From Bacillota bacterium (GTDB taxonomy: Bacteria > Bacillota > Clostridia > Acetivibrionales > DSM-1351), in contig JAEWZA010000148.1 of assembly GCA_023395575.1 (NCBI GenBank), positions 1-25,153 on the forward strand: DNA of 25,153 nt, read 5' to 3'. Shown here piece after piece: positions 7,693 through 14,249 of this stretch. Position numbers and translations under genes: made by a program. The notes beneath the pieces are model-generated. The model was not told the DNA's origin and did not search any database. It saw only the letters and a program-made list of their open reading frames with translations. Every line of letters begins with the position of its first letter. The stretch's first letter is position 1.

Positions 7693-7771
7693 GAGGCAGG
7701 AAATATTCTCACCTCCTAAAAACCAAAGTTGTATCCTTCACATATAAAAGTGGAGGACTTTTTCTTGCCTC
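7693..7771. repeat. Nested inverted repeat upstream of the ATPase gene
   Basis: GAGGCAGGAAA (7693-7703) pairs with TTTCTTGCCTC (7761-7771), 11 bp including one G-U if read on the plus strand. Inside, CCTCC (7712-7716) pairs with GGAGG (7752-7756). It lies about 100 bases upstream of the ATPase start and could be a leader structure, an operator, or a small plus-strand RNA. In the rest of the gap 7590-8034 I see only the Mrp terminator. Confidence 0.5.
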
Positions 7772-7918
7772 ATTATAACCCGACATTATAACTATAATTG
7801 TGAGTTCTATTAACCTATTAATACTCCCATAATATTCCCACTCAGACAATTCGACATAAATGTTCTAATTCCTTCTATTAGTGGTATATAATTATAGTTA
7901 TATTATTACATAATAAAC

Positions 7919-7960
7919 AAAAAAAAGTAAGCTCTGTATTTAAAACAAGGCTTACTTTTT
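7919..7960 (-). terminator. Terminator of the Mrp gene
   Basis: AAGTAAGC (7925-7932) pairs perfectly with GCTTACTT (7950-7957). On the minus strand the stem is followed by a run of eight or so Ts. It lies about 75 bases past the Mrp stop codon; both strands have T-runs, so it may work in both directions. Confidence 0.8.
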
Positions 7961-8034
7961 ATAACATTTTTTTTAAAACACTATTTCTTTTGCTTTTTTA
8001 TTTATATTTTTATTACAGTTTTTCATTCATAGCA

Positions 8035-9219
8035 TCAATTTGATGGTAAAGTCCCATCAAGATAAGCTCTTATAGCATGATCTATATCTCCACTTATTCC
8101 AGATATAACTTCTATATTATTTTTTATTAGATTATTCTTTGGACCATCACCTATCCCATCAATAATTACGGCCTTAACGCCTTTTACTGAAAGAAAAGTT
8201 GGAAGTAATCCATGTAAGTTTCCATCTGTACTTATGATAGATTTGTTCATTATATTATTATTCTCTATGTCAAATATCGTAAAGTTTTCACACTTTCCAA
8301 ATTGTGAAGCTATGTTAGTTCCATCTGTTGGAATGGCAACTCTTAATGTTCTTATCAACTTTCCAACTCCTAATTTCTTTTCTATTGTTGCTACCGCATC
8401 AGATAGATAGTTATTGTTTATCTTCTCTACCAATCCCTTATCACACAGCTCTGCTACAGCTGGGTCAATAGGAATCTTACCAAATACCTTTATTCCTAGT
8501 TCTTCTGCTATAGCATCTATCTTACTTTCTCCAAAAATTTTAATGTTTTTACCGCAATCAGGACATTTGATATAGCTCATATTTTCAACAATACCTAAAA
8601 CAGGTATGTCCATTGCTTTAGCCATATTATATGCCTTCTTAACTATCATTGAAACAAGGTCTTGTGGAGAAGTAACAATTATAATTCCATCTAAAGGTAT
8701 AGATTGAAATACTGTCAGTGGAACATCTCCTGTACCAGGAGGCATATCTAAGAATAAATAATCAATATCACCCCAGATTACATCAGTCCAGAACTGTTTT
8801 ACAACTCCAGCAATTACAGGCCCTCTCCATATAACCGGAGATTCATCTTTATCAAGCAGAAGGTTTACTGACACAACACTTATTCCATTATTTGATTTTT
8901 GAGGGTACATTCCCTCGTCACTTCCTTTTATCCTATCATTAATACCAAAAACTTTAGGAATAGAAGGTCCTGTTATATCTGCATCTAAAATACCGATGTT
9001 ATATCCCTTTTTCCTCATCATTACTGCTAGAGTAGATGTTACTAGTGACTTTCCTACTCCACCCTTCCCACTAACGACACCAATCACTCTTTTAATGGAA
9101 TTAAGCTCATGGGTTTTTTCAATAGAACTTTGTACTTCGCTTCCACAGCCACCTGCAGAACATGTACCTCCGCAACTTTCACAATTTGTACTTCCGCAGT
9201 TACAAACTTCGTCACTCAT
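8035..9219 (-). CDS. Mrp/NBP35 ATP-binding protein fused to NifX-like domain
   Basis: An iron-sulfur cluster carrier/scaffold ATPase of the Mrp/NBP35 (ParA/MinD-like) family, 394 aa, cytosolic. Order of parts: a Cys-rich N-terminus (C6, C8, C13, C16, C20, C25) resembling the ferredoxin-like cluster region of eukaryotic Nbp35; a P-loop domain with the deviant Walker A GKGGVGKS at 51-58; the CPDC pair in NMSYIKCPDCGKN near residue 213, which in the family bridges an Fe-S cluster at the dimer interface; and from about residue 288 a NifX/NafY (dinitrogenase iron-molybdenum cofactor) domain beginning RVAIPTDGTNIASQFGKCENF. This fusion is common in Clostridia. No nif or suf genes are near. The start is supported by GAGGTGAG just before the ATG. 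A short Cys-containing ORF (9229-9285) ends at this ribosome binding site. Confidence 0.92.
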   Translation of the reverse strand: MSDEVCNCGSTNCESCGGTCSAGGCGSEVQSSIEKTHELNSIKRVIGVVSGKGGVGKSLVTSTLAVMMRKKGYNIGILDADITGPSIPKVFGINDRIKGSDEGMYPQKSNNGISVVSVNLLLDKDESPVIWRGPVIAGVVKQFWTDVIWGDIDYLFLDMPPGTGDVPLTVFQSIPLDGIIIVTSPQDLVSMIVKKAYNMAKAMDIPVLGIVENMSYIKCPDCGKNIKIFGESKIDAIAEELGIKVFGKIPIDPAVAELCDKGLVEKINNNYLSDAVATIEKKLGVGKLIRTLRVAIPTDGTNIASQFGKCENFTIFDIENNNIMNKSIISTDGNLHGLLPTFLSVKGVKAVIIDGIGDGPKNNLIKNNIEVISGISGDIDHAIRAYLDGTLPSN

Positions 9220-9228
9220 TCTCTCACC

Positions 9229-9285
9229 TCATTTTATTATATTGCATTCTTGTATCCTACATACCTCACATTTGCTAGTACTCAT
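9229..9285 (-). CDS. Possible 18-aa Cys-rich upstream ORF
   Basis: An ORF encoding MSTSKCEVCRIQECNIIK, with C-x2-C-x4-C, ends with TGA that overlaps the GAGG ribosome binding site of the Mrp gene. Such an arrangement could couple translation to Mrp or sense metal or cluster status. It lacks a good ribosome binding site of its own, so it may be chance. Nothing else is evident in the 260 bases between the Mrp gene and the GGDEF-EAL gene. Confidence 0.25.
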   Translation of the reverse strand: MSTSKCEVCRIQECNIIK

Positions 9286-9461
9286 ATTTTTTAGCTTTAT
9301 CACATTGGCTTCTATATATAACTAAAATCAATTATAGTTCAAACCTTCGCGGGCCATTAGAATTATTATCTACATAAACAAATAATTATATTTCATATAT
9401 TACTAAAAATAATATTCAATTATTTTTGTAAGCCCTTTTACATATAATTCCTATGCGATGA

Positions 9462-9486
9462 AGAAAGCATAGATATAATCTATGCT
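9462..9486 (-). terminator. Hairpin terminator spanning the GGDEF-EAL stop codon
   Basis: AGCATAGA (9466-9473) and TCTATGCT (9479-9486) form a perfect eight-pair stem with a five-base loop. The stem includes the stop codon of the gene. On the minus strand it is followed by a short T-rich tract (TTTCTTC), so termination may be moderate. Confidence 0.55.
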
Positions 9487-11222
9487 CCTCTTTGTACAGA
9501 CTCTATTTTTAGTCCTGCTGACTTAACCAATTTTACTATTTCACTTTTTGGTAAAGGTCTTGAGAAAAGATATCCCTGCATCTTATCACATTGATATTTT
9601 TTTAAATAGTCCAATTGTCCTTGTACTTCTACTCCTTCAGCAACAACAGACAATCCCATTGATTTACCCATTGAAATAATATGTCTAGTAATAGTTGTAC
9701 TTTCAGTATCAAAGGAAACATTATCTATAAAACACTTATCAATCTTTAAAGTATGTATTGGCAGCTGCCTCAAATAATTCAGCGATGAATACCCCTTACC
9801 AAAATCATCTAGTGCAATTCGTATTCCTATGTCGCTCAGCATCTGCAGTTTTTTATAAACATTTTCAAAGGATTCAATTAAAAGTGTTTCTGTCAATTCT
9901 AATTCAAGACACATAGGTGCAATATTAAAATATTTAAGAATTTTTATTACTTTATCAGTAAAATCCTCCTGTAAAATCTGAATTGGCGAAATATTAACTG
10001 ACATTGCCATGTTGGGATATCCACTTCTATGTAATTGACTTAAGAATTCACAGGCTTGAATTAGTACCCATTCACCTAGAGGAATTATTAAATGAGTATC
10101 TTCTGCAACCTTTATAAAATCCATTGGAGATACATTTCCTAACTCCGGACTCTTCCATCTTAACAATGCCTCAAGTCCTGTTATCTTACCATTATTCAAA
10201 TCTACCTGTGGCTGATAATATAATTCAAATTCTTGCTTTTCCATTGCTACATGCAAGTACTTTTCCAAGTTCATCCTCTCATTAAAAGCTACATTCATAC
10301 TATTTTGATAAATTTCATATCTGTTCTTTCCACTCTCTTTAGAAGTATACATAGCTATATCTGCAGCTTTCATCAATTTACTTATATTATCTCCATGCTC
10401 GGGATACATAGCTAATCCAATACTAAGGCTGATATGTATAGAATTGCTTTTTATTACAAACTCTTTTCTAAAGCTATATAAAATTCTTCCCATTAAGCTT
10501 TCTGCTTCTTTTTCATCTATAGCTTGTAAAATAACAAATTCATCTCCGCCTATTCTATAAAGAATCCCCTTGTCATCAATATTAGTTGAAATTCTTTCAC
10601 TTGCTTGCTTTATTAATTCATCCCCAAAATCATGCCCCATTGTATCATTTATATATTTGAAATTGTCCATATCAATATATATAAGTGCTGCTTTTTTTAC
10701 AGGCAAATCTGAAAACAGCTGAGAAGCATTTTCGTAAAGCGATTGTCTATTTGGTAAACCAGTCAAAACATCATGATAAGCAAGATGAGCATATTTCTCC
10801 TCGCTTTCTATTAGTTTTTCACGACTCACTTCAATTTCATCTCTTTTGAGCTTTATTTCATTATGTACTGCTTGCAGCTTACTATTTACACTGGCTAATT
10901 CAGTTTTTACAATTAATAGCTGTTCTTTCATACGTCTTGTTTTCTTTCTGTACGCTATTGCTGAAATAAATAGGATTAGAAGTGATGTAAAAATAAAAAT
11001 GCTAATAGTTTGTCCCTTATATTCAGTAAAAAATGTCTTTTTATTTGTTTCAATTGGCGCTACTCTATACAATGCAACTTTATTCATGGAACTACTATTT
11101 ATGTCTGTTACACGAGTGTTTTCTTGTTTAATAATATTATTGGCAAGTAAATGCAACATAGCAACTAAAATAGATACTGTAAAAACTGCTATAAGTACCT
11201 TTGAAAATTTTTTTACTCTCAT
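9480..11222 (-). CDS. Membrane GGDEF-EAL protein (c-di-GMP turnover)
   Basis: A 580-aa inner-membrane protein with both a diguanylate cyclase and a c-di-GMP phosphodiesterase domain. Transmembrane segments at about 8-28 and 72-90 enclose a short extracytoplasmic loop of about 45 residues, followed by a coiled coil (95-145). The GGDEF motif is intact at 225-229; no RxxD inhibitory site precedes it. The EAL domain keeps E351 (EAL), N410, E442, D472-D473 (DDFG), K493 and E529, and ends with the usual QGYLFSRPLP, so both activities look possible. The short periplasmic loop argues against a large ligand sensor. The start has GAGG eight bases before the ATG. A predicted promoter with Spo0A-like boxes and a leader of about 350 nt with 81-bp repeats lie upstream, suggesting elaborate control in the transition to stationary phase. 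Confidence 0.93.
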   Translation of the reverse strand: MRVKKFSKVLIAVFTVSILVAMLHLLANNIIKQENTRVTDINSSSMNKVALYRVAPIETNKKTFFTEYKGQTISIFIFTSLLILFISAIAYRKKTRRMKEQLLIVKTELASVNSKLQAVHNEIKLKRDEIEVSREKLIESEEKYAHLAYHDVLTGLPNRQSLYENASQLFSDLPVKKAALIYIDMDNFKYINDTMGHDFGDELIKQASERISTNIDDKGILYRIGGDEFVILQAIDEKEAESLMGRILYSFRKEFVIKSNSIHISLSIGLAMYPEHGDNISKLMKAADIAMYTSKESGKNRYEIYQNSMNVAFNERMNLEKYLHVAMEKQEFELYYQPQVDLNNGKITGLEALLRWKSPELGNVSPMDFIKVAEDTHLIIPLGEWVLIQACEFLSQLHRSGYPNMAMSVNISPIQILQEDFTDKVIKILKYFNIAPMCLELELTETLLIESFENVYKKLQMLSDIGIRIALDDFGKGYSSLNYLRQLPIHTLKIDKCFIDNVSFDTESTTITRHIISMGKSMGLSVVAEGVEVQGQLDYLKKYQCDKMQGYLFSRPLPKSEIVKLVKSAGLKIESVQRGA

Positions 11223-11289
11223 ATATGTTTACCTCATGTTTCTATAATAGTCTTCTCAATAGTAAAAAAGTCAATTCTCATAAGTCCTT

Positions 11290-11527
11290 AATTACAAAAT
11301 TCTGTTTACGAGCAAATCTCGTCACACAACTATTGCTATCATCCTTATTTCTTAAGTAATTGACTCACTCAATTACAAATAATTTATTCTTGAGCTTATC
11401 TGTCGCACAATTTGTGCTGTCATCCTTAGTTATTTAGATAATTGATACCTTAATTACACTAAGTTCACTTTCGAGTTTATCTCGACATAGGAATAACTTT
11501 TTTTATTAGTTTTTAATTGACTTTAGT
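11290..11527 (-). repeat. Degenerate 81-bp tandem repeats in GGDEF-EAL leader
   Basis: Three units begin at AATTAC at 11290, 11371 and 11452 (spacing 81 and 81). The third is shorter and more diverged. Units 1 and 2 are about two-thirds identical by eye. On the minus strand they share TAAGGATGA[C/T]AGC, then a small hairpin (GCACAA/TTGTGC in unit 2), then G[T/C]G[T/C]GAC, then a second hairpin: ACGAG/CTCGT in unit 1 and TCGAG/CTCGA in unit 3. The outer pair changes on both sides. The pattern suggests repeated RNA hairpin domains in the 5' untranslated region rather than protein-coding DNA. Confidence 0.6.
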
Positions 11528-11583
11528 AAGACAAATTATGTACATGGTTAGTTAGAATTTATTATTATCTTATTAACTCTAAT

Positions 11584-11610
11584 ATTATACCATATTCGAC
11601 TTTTTATCAA
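11584..11610 (-). promoter_or_regulatory. Sigma-A-like promoter of the GGDEF-EAL gene
   Basis: On the minus strand TTGATA (11610-11605) and TATAAT (11589-11584) are 15 bases apart, with AGTCGAA in the spacer. A perfect -10 with a short spacer suits an activator-dependent promoter. Transcription would begin near 11577 and give a leader of about 350 nt before the ATG at 11222. Confidence 0.5.
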
Positions 11611-11665
11611 TACGTTTTCGACATTTTGCATATATTTGCGACATATATTTCTAAACTTTTCGACA
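11595..11665 (-). promoter_or_regulatory. Cluster of four Spo0A-box-like heptamers
   Basis: The 0A-box consensus is TGTCGAA. On the minus strand there are exact matches at 11617-11623 and 11659-11665, a six-of-seven match TGTCGCA at 11637-11643, and AGTCGAA at 11595-11601. Starts are 22, 20 and 22 bases apart, close to two helical turns, so all face the same side of the DNA. A further TGTCGAG is at 11481-11487. Confidence 0.5.
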
Positions 11666-11737
11666 AACCAAATATTCTTTCTAGTTTTTATTTAAATTCA
11701 CTTACTTTCCCAGTACTATTAGGTCAACTTATAATTG

Positions 11738-11803
11738 AAAAATAAAAAAATAATTGCATAAATTAGCTGGTGGCAAATGAACCATAGCTAATAATGCAAT
11801 TAT
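11738..11803 (-). terminator. Terminator of the lipoprotein gene
   Basis: ATAATTGCAT (11750-11759) pairs perfectly with ATGCAATTAT (11794-11803). Inside, AATTAGCT/AGCTAAT and TGG/CCA extend the stem. On the minus strand it is followed by TTTTTTTATTTTTC. It begins about 70 bases past the lipoprotein stop and separates that gene from the GGDEF-EAL promoter. Confidence 0.8.
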
Positions 11804-11875
11804 ACTGACAGCAAACATAGATTTGCTGAACTAAATAGGCTATATTTTTTTGATAATAGTTGAGAATATAGAAAA

Positions 11876-12370
11876 TTAATTCTGAACGACCAACCCATGC
11901 TCTTTAGCAAGAGCATTCAATTCATTTATAAACAGAGCATACTCGGAATTGGCTTCTGTTATTTTTTTGCTTCCAGCTGCTACAGTTTCATTGTTGCTGC
12001 TTTTAAGTCCTTCAAGCATCATAGCTAATCCATTGTTCTGCTTAATCATAGCTGCTATATACTTATTGTGAAGATTTTTTATCTCTACTGTTGCAGGAAC
12101 TATTTTCTTAGCCTCGGCTATAAGTTTATCAGAACTAGGTAGCACTTCCTCCTGTATTTTTGTAATAACAGTTTGGACATCAGCGTCTTCAGAGTCACTA
12201 ATATCATTCAACAATGTTAAATATGTGTTTTGGATTTTTGAAACAGTTTGCATTTGATTATTCATGTAGTTTGTTAAATCGTCTGCTACAGGGTCTGAAG
12301 CGCAGCCGGTAAGTAGCGTAAAAAGAACACTTAATATTGTAATAGCACTAATAATTTTGCTTCTTCTCAT
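11876..12370 (-). CDS. Small helical lipoprotein, function unknown
   Basis: A 164-aa predicted lipoprotein. The N-terminus is MRRSK followed by a hydrophobic stretch and a lipobox LLTGC with the lipid-modified cysteine at about residue 23, so the mature protein should be anchored to the outer face of the membrane. The rest is nearly all alpha-helical, with repeated polar heptads (NNQMQTVSKIQNTYLTLLND; KITEANSEYALFINELNAL), similar in style to other extracytoplasmic helical-bundle lipoproteins of Firmicutes. No domain is recognised. The start has GGAGG seven bases before the ATG. It is monocistronic with its own strong terminator. Confidence 0.8.
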   Translation of the reverse strand: MRRSKIISAITILSVLFTLLTGCASDPVADDLTNYMNNQMQTVSKIQNTYLTLLNDISDSEDADVQTVITKIQEEVLPSSDKLIAEAKKIVPATVEIKNLHNKYIAAMIKQNNGLAMMLEGLKSSNNETVAAGSKKITEANSEYALFINELNALAKEHGLVVQN

Positions 12371-12490
12371 TTTTTTCCTCCAGCGCTGTTATTTTGTTGC
12401 ATATTTTACTTGAAAAACTCTAATATTAGCTTATAATGATATTTGTGATTTATAAATAAATATTTAGTTTTTACTAGTGAGGTTTTACAT

Positions 12491-12862
12491 ATGTACTTAA
12501 TAATGAAATACTGGCCCTTTTTACTACTAGTTGTATCTAATGTTTTTATGACCTTTGCATGGTATGGCAATTTAAAATTTAAAAATGCTACAATGCCTTT
12601 ATTTATAATTATCTTGATAAGTTGGGGCATTGCTTTCTTTGAATATTGCTTTATGATACCAGCAAACAGAATAGCATCAAAAAATTTTGATACTGCTCAG
12701 CTAAAAATTATTCAAGAAGCCATTACTCTTGTAGTTTTCGGTGTTTTTTCAGTTTTATACTTAAAAGAGAGCTTTAGCTTAATTATTTATTATCATTTGT
12801 TTGCATTATCGGTGCTGTATTTTTCGCATTTAAGAAGTTTTGATATTGAAGTTACTCAGTAA
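12491..12862 (+). CDS. DUF486 family membrane protein
   Basis: A 123-aa protein with about four transmembrane helices that matches the DUF486 (PF04342-type) family, related to small drug/metabolite transporter folds. Characteristic stretches are VVSNVFMTFAWYGNLKF near the N-terminus, SWGIAFFEYCFMIPANRI in the middle and VVFGVFSVLYLKESF in the third helix. The cellular role of the family is unknown. It is the only plus-strand protein gene I accept here. GAGG lies eight bases before the ATG at 12491; a second ATG at 12503 is less well placed. Its stop codon overlaps the 3' end of the convergent YbaK gene by 11 bases, so there is no room for a terminator between them and read-through would make antisense RNA. 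Confidence 0.85.
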   Translation: MYLIMKYWPFLLLVVSNVFMTFAWYGNLKFKNATMPLFIIILISWGIAFFEYCFMIPANRIASKNFDTAQLKIIQEAITLVVFGVFSVLYLKESFSLIIYYHLFALSVLYFSHLRSFDIEVTQ

Positions 12863-13328
12863 TTTCAGCCACTTCAGCTTTTATAAAGCTTATCAAGGTC
12901 TGCGGAGGCAGTTCTAACTGAAAACCAATCTTACCTGCACTAAATATGATTGTTTCAATGTTTTCACATGAACTGTCTAATACGGTTTTATAATCCTTCT
13001 TCATACCAATTGGAGAGCATCCTCCTCTGATATATCCTGTTACTTTGTTAATTTCATCCATCCTAATCATTTCAATAGACTTTTCTCCAACCGATCTAGC
13101 TGCAGCCTTTAAATTAAGCTCTTTGCTTACAGGGATTACAAAAACAAAAAAAGCTTTGCTAGCTCCTCTGGTAACTAGTGTTTTATACACTCTTTCAACA
13201 GGTTGTCCAATTTTTTCAGCTACAGATACACCATCAATTGCACCATCCTTATTATCATAAGTATATGTATTGTACTGTATATGTGCACTATCTAATATCC
13301 TCATCACATTTGTTTTTACTGTCGCCAT
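12852..13328 (-). CDS. ybaK: YbaK/EbsC-type Cys-tRNA(Pro) deacylase
   Basis: A 158-aa trans-editing enzyme that hydrolyses Cys-tRNA(Pro), made when prolyl-tRNA synthetase mischarges cysteine. It acts in the cytosol near the synthetase and ribosome. The YbaK fold is shown by KTNVMRILDSAHIQY at the N-terminus, VAEKIGQPVERVYKTLV with the conserved lysine near residue 49, FFVFVIPVSKELNLKAAA, and GYIRGGCSPIGMKK, a strong YbaK signature. Length matches the family (about 155-160 aa). The ATG at 13337 would touch the AGGAGG; I prefer the next in-frame ATG at 13328, ten bases from it, which also gives the usual MATVKTNVM start. Its 3' end overlaps the convergent DUF486 gene. Confidence 0.9.
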   Translation of the reverse strand: MATVKTNVMRILDSAHIQYNTYTYDNKDGAIDGVSVAEKIGQPVERVYKTLVTRGASKAFFVFVIPVSKELNLKAAARSVGEKSIEMIRMDEINKVTGYIRGGCSPIGMKKDYKTVLDSSCENIETIIFSAGKIGFQLELPPQTLISFIKAEVAEITE

Positions 13329-13395
13329 ATAGCTCATTCCTCCTTAGAAACATATCTTGTTAATTCTCCTAAATTGTAACACAAAACATTACCAT

Positions 13396-14094
13396 CTACT
13401 CTATTAAATTTTTCGGAATAGGAAAACGGTAATGACCAACTATTCGATTGTCCTTACTCCATTTTAACAATAAATCATCTTCCATTGGGTAAGTACTTGA
13501 ATTATGTATAATATATGGAACTCCATTTTTCTTTCTTTTATCAGACACTATAGCTACATGATCACTATTCCTTATAACTATAATATCTCCTGCTTGCCAT
13601 TGGTATAAATTCTTTATATTATAAGGCTTAATCTCTGTTGTAAAGCTAGCAGCATACTTCTCAAAAAAAACATGTTGATTTTTAACACGCCTAAAATCAA
13701 TATTGGGATCAGGAATTACTACTCCTTTAATATAATCTTTAGTATTCATTGAAATATCTTTGTCCATATTTGATTTTAAATCATAGCCTGCATTCTTTAG
13801 AGCTCTCCAAATGACATCAGTACAAACTCCTTCTGTTTTAGGGGGATACCCTCCTTCATAATAGTTGCTTTGATACTTTGATTTATTTAATATTTCTAAC
13901 CTCGCTCCCTGTACAATATCCTCCATATCAGATATTCCGTCATTGTCTATATCACCTTCACAAACAACTTTATCAATAACCACTTCTCTTTTAATAAAGA
14001 AAAAAGCGTCATGAAAAACAATATAATTGTAACATAAAAATGCTGCTACACCCATTGTTAATACCACTGACGCTATAAATAATTTATTGTTCAT
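13396..14094 (-). CDS. Membrane-anchored DUF1287 protein with Ca-loop-like motif
   Basis: A 232-aa extracytoplasmic protein anchored by one N-terminal transmembrane helix (about residues 7-28). Residues 55-230 match DUF1287, a family of the NlpC/P60-like papain fold. The likely catalytic set is C91 in GVCTDVIW, H179 in NSDHVAIVSD and a polar residue such as H197 in IHNSS. Family members are thought to act on cell-wall peptides or related amide bonds, but no substrate has been established. Just before the domain, DIDNDGISD (48-56) looks like a calcium-binding DxDxDG loop as in dockerins or thrombospondin type 3 repeats. The start has GGAG seven bases before the ATG. The 58-base gap to ybaK is small, so the two may be cotranscribed. 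Confidence 0.8.
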   Translation of the reverse strand: MNNKLFIASVVLTMGVAAFLCYNYIVFHDAFFFIKREVVIDKVVCEGDIDNDGISDMEDIVQGARLEILNKSKYQSNYYEGGYPPKTEGVCTDVIWRALKNAGYDLKSNMDKDISMNTKDYIKGVVIPDPNIDFRRVKNQHVFFEKYAASFTTEIKPYNIKNLYQWQAGDIIVIRNSDHVAIVSDKRKKNGVPYIIHNSSTYPMEDDLLLKWSKDNRIVGHYRFPIPKNLIE

Positions 14095-14249
14095 CTAATC
14101 ACTCCAACTGCTTTTTGACAGCTAAAATGCCAAACCTGAAAACCAACGCATTTTCTTACTTCGATATATTCAGTAATTGACCTTTTTACATCTAAATTAC
14201 ATAATAGAATTATACATAAAACTTGCTACTTTTCAATAACCAACTTTAT

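Noticed and set aside
11290..11527. 81-bp repeats as a CRISPR array.
   Set aside because: Repeats are too degenerate, there is no repeat/spacer alternation, and no cas gene is present.
11223..11577. c-di-GMP-I or c-di-GMP-II riboswitch before the GGDEF-EAL gene.
   Set aside because: The conserved aptamer bases I remember for both classes are not seen; only an unrelated repeated hairpin pattern is present.
12406..12630. 74-codon minus-strand ORF opposite the DUF486 gene.
   Set aside because: It is the reverse strand of a good membrane-protein gene and has no ribosome binding site.
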